Assembly: GCA_049241565.1 (NCBI GenBank)
Contig: JBMLQL010000031.1
Span: forward strand, 1 to 64,000
Origin: DZBG01 sp049241565
GTDB taxonomy: Bacteria; Bdellovibrionota; Bacteriovoracia; Bacteriovoracales; Bacteriovoracaceae
Length of the DNA: 64,000 bases
Reading direction: 5' to 3'
Part shown: positions 43,885 to 52,409 of the stretch, one piece after another
Numbering within the stretch: the first letter of the stretch is position 1
Layout: every line of letters starts with the position of its first letter
The notes under the pieces: model-generated
Databases searched by the model: none
Seen by the model: the letters and a program-made list of their open reading frames with translations, nothing else
What the model was told of the DNA's origin: nothing
Position numbers and translations under genes: made by a program

Positions 43885-44415
43885 TTACAGAGTCTTACCG
43901 AGAAAAAGCAAGGCCGTACCCTGAAAATTTCGCTCTACTTGGTGGGTATAGTGAAGTTTTTTGTAGAAATCCACATTTTTTGCCCCAGGGGAAGTAATAA
44001 TATGAATTCCGCTAACCCCTTCATTTTTCATAAACATCTCAAACTCATTCATCAGGAGCGTGCCGACGCCCTGCCCCCTTGCGCCAGCGTGGCAATTGAT
44101 GTGAAGGTGGGCCGGATAAAGCTCATTTTGATCTTTAAAAAGCTCAAGATGAGGCTGAAGCTGATAAAGCTCCACTGGTGTATGAGGCATACCACAACAA
44201 TAACCCAAGACCTTGCCCTCTTTCACCGCCACCAAACAGAGCTCAGGATAGCTCTGAACATAAACACCAAGATACTTCACTAAAAAGCGAGTTCTCTCCT
44301 CCATAGAAGCGAAATCTTTTTTAGTGGAAGATTCAAAAAAAATCTCCATGACATCTTCAAAGTACTGATCATCGTCATTAAGATTGGTAATTATAATTTC
44401 TGACATAAACTCCAT
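43885..44415 (-). CDS. GNAT-family N-acetyltransferase
   Basis: 176 residues. The acetyl-CoA-binding motif A is 'CHAGARGQGVGTLLMNEF' (R/Q-x-x-G-x-G/A pattern), followed by 'SPGAKNVDFYKKLHY'. It resembles acetyltransferases of metabolites or proteins, but the substrate is unknown. The frame starts at ATG 44415; ATG 44406 (MSEIII) is an alternative, with the GGAG only three bases away. It overlaps the upstream tRNA nucleotidyltransferase gene by up to 25 bases. Confidence 0.85.
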   Translation of the reverse strand: MEFMSEIIITNLNDDDQYFEDVMEIFFESSTKKDFASMEERTRFLVKYLGVYVQSYPELCLVAVKEGKVLGYCCGMPHTPVELYQLQPHLELFKDQNELYPAHLHINCHAGARGQGVGTLLMNEFEMFMKNEGVSGIHIITSPGAKNVDFYKKLHYTHQVERNFQGTALLFLGKTL

Positions 44416-45566
44416 ACCTGATAGCGGGCCCTTAAAGGTGGATCAATATCTCTCACATCTTTAATGACCTCGAAACTAAAAAGATACTGCCAAGCGGGGG
44501 CAAACTCTTTCAAGAGATTCACCACAAAGCCCTCAGCTTCTCTGGATTGCATATTTTTAAGAGTAAAATAAACATCGCAGATTTTCTCAAAGGCGGGGTT
44601 TTGATGAATAGAATCAAACTCTCCATGAAAATCCAAAGGATCAAGCTTGTCTATCTCACGGATACTCTCCCCAAGCCTTGCAAAACTTTGAGCGTCTTTG
44701 GGCGAGAGAGTAAAATAATTTTGCCAGGCCTCGATTGGCTTCCCTTTCAGAGCAAGCCATAACATAAGTCTGGCCGCAGATTCTTGCCAATTGGCCCCTA
44801 CCTCATCCTCTACTCCCAATACCGGAAGCCAATCCGACTTCCACTCTGGATGAGAATTTTGATAAGTCCCGAGGAGATTAAAATATTTTTTTATGTTTTT
44901 AGATTTTACAATTTCATTCCAGACATGGGCATGAGAGGCATGAGAAAGAGGCATCTCCCTTAATACTTTTTCTAAAAGCGGATCAATACTAAAACCCAAC
45001 TTGATAGAAAACCGGAGTGCTCTAAAAAAACGAATAGGATCCTTAGGAAAATCTTCACTCACGGGAAGCAATCTCTTCTCTTGGATATGGAGGGCCCCAT
45101 TAAGAGGATCTAACACTTCTATCTTTTGCGGTCCTATAAATTTAATTCCAATAGTATTGACGGTGAGATCTCGCCTTTTAATGGCATCATGATAAGAGAG
45201 TTTAAAACTTAATTTATGCTCGAAGTTTTTATGCCCGCCCTGGGCCCAATCCGGGCCAAAACTCTCACTCCTAGGAGCCGAAAACTCATAGGTCACAGTT
45301 TTAAGTTTTAATCTAATAATATCAAAGGGAAGAAATTGAACCTGTCCGAAAGCACCAAGAGACTTGGCCAATCTTTTCCAAAGTCCGGTATCAAAAGAGA
45401 GATGCTGATGGACCAGCTCCATATCCCAATCATCACCCACAATACCTGTCAGTAGATAATCTCTCGGCACTCCTCCAATAAGAATAGGAGTAAAGCCTTC
45501 CTTGGATAAAGTCTCCCAAATTTCTGGAAAAGATTCGGGAAGATTTTTAGTAAAGTTTTTCCACAT
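44391..45566 (-). CDS. Class II tRNA nucleotidyltransferase / poly(A) polymerase family protein
   Basis: 391 residues. The head domain has 'LIGGVPRDYLL' and 'DDWDMELV', the class II nucleotidyltransferase active site (GGxxRD...DxDxE). Downstream, 'KRRDLTVNTIGI' and 'DPIRFFRALRFSIKLGFSI' are typical CCA-adding/poly(A) polymerase motifs. Such enzymes add CCA to tRNA 3' ends or poly(A) tails; the two activities cannot be separated by sight. It starts 3 bases after lysR and overlaps the GNAT gene. Confidence 0.85.
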   Translation of the reverse strand: MWKNFTKNLPESFPEIWETLSKEGFTPILIGGVPRDYLLTGIVGDDWDMELVHQHLSFDTGLWKRLAKSLGAFGQVQFLPFDIIRLKLKTVTYEFSAPRSESFGPDWAQGGHKNFEHKLSFKLSYHDAIKRRDLTVNTIGIKFIGPQKIEVLDPLNGALHIQEKRLLPVSEDFPKDPIRFFRALRFSIKLGFSIDPLLEKVLREMPLSHASHAHVWNEIVKSKNIKKYFNLLGTYQNSHPEWKSDWLPVLGVEDEVGANWQESAARLMLWLALKGKPIEAWQNYFTLSPKDAQSFARLGESIREIDKLDPLDFHGEFDSIHQNPAFEKICDVYFTLKNMQSREAEGFVVNLLKEFAPAWQYLFSFEVIKDVRDIDPPLRARYQVWSLCQKL

Positions 45567-45569
45567 TTT

Positions 45570-46463
45570 TTAGTCGAGCTCTTTCACCGCATCTCGCAGG
45601 TAAGCATAAAGTTCTTTAATTTTATAATTATCTGCCTCATCTTGGTGATAAGCAAATGAGACTTTATTATTAAGAACTTCAAAACTTTTACCCACTGTTC
45701 CTAGTCTATCTTTGAGGTGAGAGCGCTTTAAAACGTGAGTAGGAACCACCGCCACCCCAAGACCGTCTTCAACGGCCTGAAGCATCTGCCCAAAAGAATT
45801 GACGATTAAGCGAGGCTTAATATTTCTCGGGACCACACCAAACTTTTCACGGCACCAGCGATAAAAACTAGGATCATGTGGATCATAAAAGATGACGGGA
45901 TGAGATAGAATCTCTTTGAGATCAGACTTCTCATTAATCTTAGACTCTTTTGAAAAAACCAGAGTGGTATGTTCTTCATGAAGATCTTTTTTATCAGCAA
46001 AGGCCGGCACTAAATAGTCTGGCATAATAAGACAATCAATATCATGTGATTCGAATTTTTTGATAAGATTCTCAGGAAAATCCATGGTGAGTCTCACTTC
46101 TAACTCGGGATACTTTCCTAAAAATTTGAGCACTCTTGATGAGAGCCATGTTTTTCCTAAACCATAGAGAGAGCCCACATGCAGCTTGCCGCGAATATCT
46201 TGATTTTCAAGATGAATTTGCTCAATAGTTTCATCAATACGTCTAAAATACTGCTTGGCCACTTTGGCCAGACGGTGTCCATTCTCAGTAAGAGAAACAG
46301 ATTTCCCGTGACGAGAAATAATAGGAAAACCAACTTTTGATTCTAAATTTTTGAGGGCCTGAGAGACGGCCGACTGAGTGACATTAAGCTCCTCTGCTGC
46401 TTTTGAGATATTCTCATTCTGCGAGAGAGCAATAAGCACTTGGAGCATTGATGATTCAAGCAT
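45570..46463 (-). CDS. LysR-family transcriptional regulator
   Basis: 297 residues. The N-terminal winged HTH ('LSQNENISKAAEELNVTQSA' region, then 'VSQALKNLESKVG') is followed by an effector-binding domain. AAGGAA lies before the ATG. It is not divergent from a regulated gene, which is the usual LysR arrangement; it follows fusA and a terminator. An inverted repeat of LysR-box form (T-N11-A) lies upstream. The target and inducer are unknown. Confidence 0.9.
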   Translation of the reverse strand: MLESSMLQVLIALSQNENISKAAEELNVTQSAVSQALKNLESKVGFPIISRHGKSVSLTENGHRLAKVAKQYFRRIDETIEQIHLENQDIRGKLHVGSLYGLGKTWLSSRVLKFLGKYPELEVRLTMDFPENLIKKFESHDIDCLIMPDYLVPAFADKKDLHEEHTTLVFSKESKINEKSDLKEILSHPVIFYDPHDPSFYRWCREKFGVVPRNIKPRLIVNSFGQMLQAVEDGLGVAVVPTHVLKRSHLKDRLGTVGKSFEVLNNKVSFAYHQDEADNYKIKELYAYLRDAVKELD

Positions 46464-46475
46464 AAGTCATTCCTT

Positions 46476-46508
46476 AAAAATAAGAAGGGGACCCATAAGG
46501 TCCCCTTC
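46476..46508 (-). terminator. Rho-independent terminator after fusA
   Basis: GAAGGGGACC (46484-46493) pairs with GGTCCCCTTC (46499-46508) around a 5-base loop. On the minus strand the stem is followed by TTATTTTT. It is placed between the fusA stop and the lysR start. Confidence 0.85.
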
Positions 46509-46514
46509 ATTATA

Positions 46515-46533
46515 ATATAAGTTTAACTTATAT
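46515..46533. promoter_or_regulatory. LysR-box-like palindrome
   Basis: ATATAAG (46515-46521) and CTTATAT (46527-46533) form a 7-bp inverted repeat with the T-N11-A form of LysR boxes (T46518 to A46530). On the minus strand it lies about 50-70 bases before the lysR start, where autoregulation is expected. AT-rich sequence makes chance similarity possible. Confidence 0.35.
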
Positions 46534-46534
46534 A

Positions 46535-48697
46535 CTACTCAGCTCTTTCTTGTAACTTATCTTTACGCTCAGCTATTACTTTCTCTTGAACGAAAGATGG
46601 ACACTGCTCGTACTTCGCGAATTCCATTGAGTAACCAGCTTTACCAGCTGTTCCTGAACGAAGAACTGTTGAGTAACCGAACATCTCAGAAAGTGGAACG
46701 TAAGCGTTGATAACCGCATCTCCACCTTCAGAAGTTTCTGACCCAAGAATCACACCACGACGAGAAGATAAATCTCCGATAACAAATCCTTGGAATTCGT
46801 TTGGAGTTTCAACTTCAACTTTCATGATTGGCTCAAGGATACATGGATTAGCAGCTTTAACAGCTTCACGAATCGCCATACGAGAGGCAATACGGAAGGC
46901 CATATCAGATGAATCCACATCATGGGACTTACCATCTTGAAGGTAAACATCAACGTCGATAAGTGGGAACGCAGCAAGTGGTCCACGGTTCATTACGTCT
47001 TGGAAACCTCTATCACAAGAAGGGATGAATTCGTTTGGAATCACACCACCCTTAATCTCGTTATTGAAACGGTAAGTTTGATCTTCTGTAAGCTTTCTGT
47101 CAGCTGTAAGTGGCTTAATATAACCTGCAACAGCACCAAATTGACCAGAACCACCCGTTTGCTTACGGTGAGTATAATCAAATTTAGCTTCTCCACGGAT
47201 TGTCTCACGGTAGTTAACCTGAGGAGCACCAACTTCTACTTCAGCTTTGTACTCACGCTTAAGACGTTCAGTATAAATCTCAAGGTGAAGCTCTCCCATT
47301 CCCGCGATACGTGTTTCACCAGATTCTTCATCTGTGAAAAGGTGGAAAGTAGGATCTTCTTTAATGAAGCGCTGAAGACCTTTGGCCATACGAGCTTGGT
47401 GATCTTTATCTTTGGCTTTAATTGAAAGCTCGATAACAGGTATAGGAATATGCATTCCTTCACATGATAGATGCTCTAGATTTGAATCCTCTCCTACGAA
47501 AGTATCCCCTGAAGCACAATCTACACCGATCATAGAAATGATATCCCCTGCTCCTGCAGAGTCGATATTCTCTCTGTCGTTAGCGTGCATGCGCACGATA
47601 CGACCAACACGAACTTTTTTCTTCGTACGTGTGTTGATAAGTGTTTCACCTTTAGTCAATTTACCTTGGTAAATACGAGTATAAGTTAACTGTCCGAATT
47701 GCTCGTCAGTAATCTTGAACGCCATACAAACAAGTGGTTTAGCGAAATCTGGAATAAGATCAACTTTCTCACCAGTTTTTGAATCAATCGCCTTCGATGG
47801 AGCCGCTGTCAAAGGAGATGGTAAGTAGCGAGCAACAGCATTAATAAGAAGTTGAACACCTTTATTCTTAAATGCAGATCCAAGGAATACTGGAGTAAGC
47901 TGAAGTGATTGAACACCTTTTCTGATCGCTGAATGAATTGTTTCTTCTGCGATTTCTTTTCCTTCAAGAAGGTCTTCCATCATTTGGTCATCAAAAACTG
48001 AAGCAGCATCAAGAAGTTTTTCTCTTTCTTGCTCAGCTTTAGCTTGGAGATCAGCAGGGATAGCTTCAATACGGATTTTTTCTCCGTTATCACCATCAAA
48101 ATAATATGCTTTCATTACGATAAGATCGACACAACCTACGAAGTTTTCTTCAGCTCCAATAGGAATCTGCATAAGAACTGCGTTGTGGTTAAGTTTTTCG
48201 CGAAGAGCTTTAACACCATTATAAGCGTTAGCACCCATACGGTCCATCTTGTTAAGGAAGGCCATACGAGGAACTTTATATCGCTTCATCTGACGATCTA
48301 CTGTGATTGACTGAGACTGAACACCAGCAACGGAACAAAGAACAAGGATGGCCCCATCAAGAACGCGAAGCGAACGCTCAACTTCAACTGTGAAGTCCAC
48401 GTGTCCCGGAGTATCGATGAGGTTAATCTTGATTGATTTTCCATCACCTTCTGAATAAGAAATTCCTTCTCCGTTGATACCAGTCCATTCTACTGTTGTA
48501 GCAGCAGAGGTAATTGTAATACCTTTTTCTTTTTCAAGCTCCATGTGGTCCATAGTAGCTCCGGCACCGCCGCCTTTTACGTCTTCGATTTTGTGAATCT
48601 TGGCACAGTAAAAGAGAATGCGTTCAGACAAAGTTGTCTTACCAGAGTCGATGTGGGCAGAGATCCCAATGTTTCTGGTTTTTGGTAAGTTTTTCAT
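46535..48697 (-). CDS. fusA: Elongation factor G, spd/mitochondrial EFG1-like type
   Basis: 720 residues. GTPase of ribosomal translocation. G1 is 'AHIDSGKTTLSERIL', the switch region is 'KEKGITITSAATT', G3 'DTPGHVDFTVEVERSLRVLD' and G4 'NKMDRMGAN'. The 'HKI' segment after G1 and 'GATMDHMELEKEKGITI' resemble mitochondrial EFG1 and spirochaete/planctomycete/delta-group EF-G1 rather than the classical E. coli-type EF-G. A short insertion is seen after the switch ('GINGEGISYSEGDGKSIK'). It has its own promoter and terminator and is not in a str operon. Confidence 0.94.
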   Translation of the reverse strand: MKNLPKTRNIGISAHIDSGKTTLSERILFYCAKIHKIEDVKGGGAGATMDHMELEKEKGITITSAATTVEWTGINGEGISYSEGDGKSIKINLIDTPGHVDFTVEVERSLRVLDGAILVLCSVAGVQSQSITVDRQMKRYKVPRMAFLNKMDRMGANAYNGVKALREKLNHNAVLMQIPIGAEENFVGCVDLIVMKAYYFDGDNGEKIRIEAIPADLQAKAEQEREKLLDAASVFDDQMMEDLLEGKEIAEETIHSAIRKGVQSLQLTPVFLGSAFKNKGVQLLINAVARYLPSPLTAAPSKAIDSKTGEKVDLIPDFAKPLVCMAFKITDEQFGQLTYTRIYQGKLTKGETLINTRTKKKVRVGRIVRMHANDRENIDSAGAGDIISMIGVDCASGDTFVGEDSNLEHLSCEGMHIPIPVIELSIKAKDKDHQARMAKGLQRFIKEDPTFHLFTDEESGETRIAGMGELHLEIYTERLKREYKAEVEVGAPQVNYRETIRGEAKFDYTHRKQTGGSGQFGAVAGYIKPLTADRKLTEDQTYRFNNEIKGGVIPNEFIPSCDRGFQDVMNRGPLAAFPLIDVDVYLQDGKSHDVDSSDMAFRIASRMAIREAVKAANPCILEPIMKVEVETPNEFQGFVIGDLSSRRGVILGSETSEGGDAVINAYVPLSEMFGYSTVLRSGTAGKAGYSMEFAKYEQCPSFVQEKVIAERKDKLQERAE

Positions 48698-48751
48698 TAC
48701 GACTCCAAAAAGGTGGTTGTTAATGCGGTTTAATCAAAAATTTAAGACTGC

Positions 48752-48781
48752 ATCATAATGTAGAGAGGCCTTTATAGTCAA
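48752..48781 (-). promoter_or_regulatory. Sigma-70 type promoter of fusA
   Basis: On the minus strand TTGACT (48781-48776), an 18-base spacer and TATGAT (48757-48752). Both hexamers match 5 of 6 consensus bases. It leads into a 5' leader of about 45 bases before the fusA ATG, with a GGAG sequence near the start codon. Confidence 0.65.
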
Positions 48782-48852
48782 TCTGAAAGACGAGCAAAAT
48801 CAACTGTTTTTGCTAGTAGACAAAATGCATCTTTTGCCTGAAAAATAACTGC

Positions 48853-49464
48853 ATGTTTTCAAAGAAAGATCTCGATAAAACAACCATGTACGAAGCTGTT
48901 AAGACTCTAGTTGAGGAGGAGGCCAGGCATCTCCACCTCGATCAGCAGAAGCTTTTCACCCTTTTCTCCATAGCTTTCCAGTATATTTTATTTCGCTCCA
49001 CGAAATTTCCTGGTCATTATATCATTCGTATTGAGGATAGCTTCCTGGCCGAAAAACTGGCCCGGAAGGCCAAAGACGAGTCCACTCGTAAATTTATGAA
49101 CCGCCTAATGGTTCCTCGCCGCTTAGTTTATGGGAACTCAACTTTCCATCTGGATTTTTTCAATATTTCAACTTGGGGTATCACAAAAGATCTTCCGAAA
49201 GAAAAAATCATGGCCGCCATCGTGGTGAAAAATACACAACAGGCCCCTATGGAAGATGAAGTTGAATTTCGCCCAGAAGATATTTTTGGGCCCAATTATT
49301 ATCTCACTTCGCTTTTGGAATTTGTGCCAAAGACTATTACCATTGCCTTTGACAATAAATTCGAAAATCTTACCCCTGTTCAATTTGATTTCATCGAAGA
49401 TACTACAGAGAGATTGGCCAGTGGTGTGAAAATTTCTGACGATGTGAGCTTAGAGGAAGAATAG
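48853..49464 (+). CDS. Conserved-looking protein of unknown function
   Basis: 203 residues, no signal peptide, no TM helix, acidic C-terminus. I do not recognise a domain. The sequence 'FPGHYIIRIEDSFLAEKLARKA' region and 'NIFGPNYYL'-like stretches look globular and are not low complexity. No Shine-Dalgarno sequence is visible before the ATG at 48853, and an ATG at 48886 is an alternative. It is divergent from fusA and converges on the MORN-like gene, with stops 3 bases apart. Confidence 0.55.
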   Translation: MFSKKDLDKTTMYEAVKTLVEEEARHLHLDQQKLFTLFSIAFQYILFRSTKFPGHYIIRIEDSFLAEKLARKAKDESTRKFMNRLMVPRRLVYGNSTFHLDFFNISTWGITKDLPKEKIMAAIVVKNTQQAPMEDEVEFRPEDIFGPNYYLTSLLEFVPKTITIAFDNKFENLTPVQFDFIEDTTERLASGVKISDDVSLEEE

Positions 49465-49467
49465 AAT

Positions 49468-50247
49468 TTATTTTTCTTCTCTGGCGCCATCAAGATAATT
49501 AAAGATCAGGACATCCCCTTTTCGGTCCCACTCTTTCCATGGACCTTGCTTGAGATCAACCTTATATTTTCCCTCTGATTTAAGGGGGCCTGTACTGTAA
49601 AAGAACTGCCATACACCTTCCTTGAGCCCGTCTTGGTAATCACCTTGGGCCAGGAGCTTTCCTGAATCATAGAAATGCTTCCAAGTTCCGATACGTCGAC
49701 CTTTTTGAACCTGCCCTTCAGCGGCCAGGACACCGGACTCAAAATAAATTTTAACCTCCCCCTCTTTTGGACCATGTTTTTCGTAAAAAATATCATTGGG
49801 TGGAAGCATCCATCGAAATCCGTTGATACGTTCTTCTTTCTGAAGCTTTCGCACTACTTTCACAATAAAAAATCTAGCTCCTTCTTGCTCAAGAGCAGGA
49901 ACTTCTTTTAAATAAGAGATCTCATCACGAAGCTTACTAAAATGTCTTGGGATAACTTTTTCATAAGAGTGAAGGCTACTATCATCAATCCCAAAAAGTG
50001 ACTTGGCAAAAATCATCATCATCTGCTCTTGGGTATCTAAAACTTTTTCAATTTCTTCAGTGGGAAGCTCTAAAAAATCTTTAAATGTTTTGAGATTTTT
50101 CATCACATGCATCATATAAATCGGATCCTCAAGAACCCCGGTGATGAAAATATGCTGCCGCTTACTACCTTCAGTAATCTCCATACTCTGTACAAAATCT
50201 TTAAAGCCTTCAAACTGTTTGCGCTTGATTCGGTCTAGCATTCCCAT
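49468..50247 (-). CDS. YwqK/MORN-repeat-like protein
   Basis: 259 residues. The C-terminal third (about 165-255) has three or four repeats of about 22 residues of the form 'G-x-x-x-G-x-W-x-x-[FY]-x-x-x-G-x-[LV]', for example 'KGRRIGTWKHFYDSGKLLAQ' and 'DGLKEGVWQFFYSTGPLKSE'. These match the YwqK/MORN_2 repeat. The N-terminal part is not recognised. The repeats may mediate protein or lipid contacts. Role unknown. Confidence 0.6.
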   Translation of the reverse strand: MGMLDRIKRKQFEGFKDFVQSMEITEGSKRQHIFITGVLEDPIYMMHVMKNLKTFKDFLELPTEEIEKVLDTQEQMMMIFAKSLFGIDDSSLHSYEKVIPRHFSKLRDEISYLKEVPALEQEGARFFIVKVVRKLQKEERINGFRWMLPPNDIFYEKHGPKEGEVKIYFESGVLAAEGQVQKGRRIGTWKHFYDSGKLLAQGDYQDGLKEGVWQFFYSTGPLKSEGKYKVDLKQGPWKEWDRKGDVLIFNYLDGAREEK

Positions 50248-50410
50248 AGGCCCCTATTTTACTCCTTTTCTTCATTCTATGGAGGATAAAATTGAAGACA
50301 ATCTCAAGGGCCATAACCTGTTGAATAAGCTTTGAAAAAGGACATCCTTTTTAAGACTTTATTAACAATTTATGAGTCAATAACAAGAATTTTTGTCACT
50401 TAAGAGCAAA

Positions 50411-51574
50411 CTATGGAATACGTTTTAAAAGATCTTCCAGACGAGACAGAACTTCAATCTCATCAATGAGAGACAGGTCTGGCCCAAGACTTAACCGAAG
50501 ACCGTTCTTGGCCACCTTCTCTAGCCCAAGAGAGAGAAGAATCTCACTATCCTTAGCGGCTCCCGAAGAGCAGGCCGAACCAGCACTGATTTCCAGTCCA
50601 CTCATATCAAACATTGCCAGAGCAATATCTGAACTCAGATTATTTAAGTAAAAATAAATCGTATTCAAACTTGTCTGAAGAGCGCGATCTCCCACCAAGG
50701 CCCCTTTTCCCTTAAGCCACTCACGCATCTGATCCGAGAGCTTATTCTTAAAGGCCTCAAGACTGGCAAGATCCTTGGTTGCCATGTCTTCAAGGGCCAA
50801 TTTGATAGAGTGAACACCCATGGCGTTTTCGGTCCCTGAGCGAGCTTTACTCTGCTGACCTCCACCAATGATCAGTGGAGAAAGTTTATGAGTAGACTTC
50901 ACAAAACTAAATCCAATTCCCTTCAGGGCCCCAAACTTATGGGCCGAGTAAGTATAAAAATCCACCATGCTCGAGAGATCTCGGTACTGATGAAATTTCC
51001 CTACGGTTTGAACAGCGTCAACATTCAAATACAAATCAGGAATAGACTTAAAAATTGAAAGCTCTTTTAAGGCCGACACCACTCCAATTTCATTATGAAG
51101 CCAGAGATGGTTATACAAAATAATCGCTGCAGGATTTTTTTCTTTAAGCTCTTTTAAAAGCTGAAAATTTTCTCCATTTAAATAATCACCGTGAGCATTT
51201 CTTTTGAGCTCCACCTGAATGGCCGAAGTCACTGACTGACAGGCCTCTACCACCGCCGGGTGATCCCCGCGAGCATAGGCCAGGATCAACGGACGCTTCT
51301 CATTCATGGCCCACAGATGAAAGTGATTCACGATGGTGTTTAATCCCTCAGTGGCTCCAGAATGAAAAAAAAGATTATAGTCATTCTCTTTGAGATGAAA
51401 AAAATCGAGGATAAATTTTCTTGCCTGATTAATACTTCTTCTGGCCTGTTTGCCATCAGAATGTTGGGAAGCGGGATTGGCGAAAATGAAATCGCCACCC
51501 ATTAACCACTGGCGAACCAGTGGTGAGAGTGGCGATGTTGCATTATAATCGAGGTAAAGACGACCCGGAGTCAA
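50411..51574 (-). CDS. Cysteine desulfurase (NifS/IscS family)
   Basis: 387 residues, PLP enzyme that removes sulfur from cysteine as a persulfide. Motifs: 'YLDYNATSPLSP', 'SGATEGLNTIV', 'DAVQTVGK', the PLP lysine in 'YSAHKFGALKGIG', 'GGQQSKARSGTENA' and the catalytic cysteine in 'SAGSACSSGA'. The start is a TTG directly after the stop of the Rrf2 regulator, probably translated by coupling. Together with SufE (12120-12572) it could form a sulfur-transfer pair; IscU, IscA or SufBCD are not in the window. Confidence 0.92.
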   Translation of the reverse strand: MTPGRLYLDYNATSPLSPLVRQWLMGGDFIFANPASQHSDGKQARRSINQARKFILDFFHLKENDYNLFFHSGATEGLNTIVNHFHLWAMNEKRPLILAYARGDHPAVVEACQSVTSAIQVELKRNAHGDYLNGENFQLLKELKEKNPAAIILYNHLWLHNEIGVVSALKELSIFKSIPDLYLNVDAVQTVGKFHQYRDLSSMVDFYTYSAHKFGALKGIGFSFVKSTHKLSPLIIGGGQQSKARSGTENAMGVHSIKLALEDMATKDLASLEAFKNKLSDQMREWLKGKGALVGDRALQTSLNTIYFYLNNLSSDIALAMFDMSGLEISAGSACSSGAAKDSEILLSLGLEKVAKNGLRLSLGPDLSLIDEIEVLSRLEDLLKRIP

Positions 51575-51576
51575 AC

Positions 51577-52110
51577 TTATTGGTTGATTTCACCAATGCT
51601 AGCTCTGATAGCAGAAGCATTGTTGTTAGCAGCTGCAGAGTTTGCAGATGCACCTTTAGTTTTTCTCATGAGGTCACCAAGTGTAGTTGTAGCAAGGTAT
51701 TCTTGCATAATTACACCAAGGTTTTCGAAATAAGATTTAGTAAGATTGAACTCTGTTGTATCAACAACAGTGTTAATGTCATTACCATTCTCATCTTTCA
51801 TGATTTCGATTCCTGAAGATGGTACGCCAAGGATATCGCGAGCAGGGTTGATGTTTTCACCAACACACTCAAGAATATCTTTAACTGAAATTTCATCCAT
51901 AGCGCGTGATAGAACATATCCGCCACCTGGACCACGAACAGACTTCACTACTTTACCTGTACGTAGCTTTCTGAAAAGCTGCTCAAGATAATGTAAGCTG
52001 ATTGACTGACGTGAAGAGATTTCCTGCAGTCTTACTGGGTTTCCATTACTGTTAAAAGTTAGGTCCAGCATGGCACGTACTGCATAACGGCCTTTAGATG
52101 TGAGTCTCAT
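51577..52110 (-). CDS. Rrf2/IscR-like transcriptional regulator lacking the cluster cysteines
   Basis: 177 residues. The winged HTH is clear ('MRLTSKGRYAVRAMLDL', 'ISLHYLEQLFRKL', 'VRGPGGGYVLSRA'). The wing is closely IscR-like. The three cysteines that bind the [2Fe-2S] cluster in E. coli IscR (C92, C98, C104) have no counterpart: the only cysteine is in 'DILECVGEN', at the wrong place. GGAGG precedes the ATG at 52110, which I prefer to the longer reading frame from 52161. It is co-transcribed with the cysteine desulfurase. The C-terminus is Ala/Asn-rich. It probably senses something other than an Fe-S cluster, or acts unliganded. Confidence 0.88.
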   Translation of the reverse strand: MRLTSKGRYAVRAMLDLTFNSNGNPVRLQEISSRQSISLHYLEQLFRKLRTGKVVKSVRGPGGGYVLSRAMDEISVKDILECVGENINPARDILGVPSSGIEIMKDENGNDINTVVDTTEFNLTKSYFENLGVIMQEYLATTTLGDLMRKTKGASANSAAANNNASAIRASIGEINQ

Positions 52111-52152
52111 TGTCTTCCTCCATAAATCCAAAAAGTTGGTAAGTTTTTTGAT

Positions 52153-52177
52153 CAGGTACAATCATCCTTGTTACCTG
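52153..52177. promoter_or_regulatory. Inverted repeat upstream of the Rrf2 gene, candidate operator
   Basis: CAGGTA (52153-52158) and TACCTG (52172-52177) form an inverted repeat with 13 bases between arms. It lies in the 5' leader between the promoter and the start codon at 52110. Rrf2 proteins often bind palindromes in their own promoters. It does not match the E. coli IscR site by eye. Confidence 0.35.
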
Positions 52178-52234
52178 TAAGACATCTAATCTGAAAAGCG
52201 CTCACTCATTTCAGACTAAAAACATCTCCCAATA

Positions 52235-52264
52235 AGTATCACCCCAACGATTTTCTCCCGTCAA
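52235..52264 (-). promoter_or_regulatory. Candidate sigma-70 promoter for the Rrf2-desulfurase pair
   Basis: On the minus strand TTGACG (52264-52259), an 18-base spacer and GATACT (52240-52235). The -35 matches 5 of 6 bases, the -10 matches 4 of 6. This leaves a leader of about 125 bases before the start at 52110. The rest of the 299-base gap (52111-52409) shows no other gene. Confidence 0.45.
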
Positions 52265-52409
52265 CTCTTTAAAACTCAAGTTTTAGTAATTTTTTTTAAA
52301 TTAAGGTATCCTAACAAAAAATTAACAATTTCAACGCATTAGGACGTGAGGATTTAGCCCCAGTGTCAAACTGATCACAGGCATTTTTTACCGACTGACT
52401 TAGTTGGTT

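Noticed and set aside
46922..47425. 167-codon open frame on the plus strand inside fusA
   Set aside because: It is antisense to strongly conserved EF-G sequence and low in protein-like features.
50335..50352. AAAAAGGA-CA-TCCTTTTT after the desulfurase gene as a terminator
   Set aside because: The loop is too tight for a normal stem and most of the pairing is A-T; kept out of the feature list.
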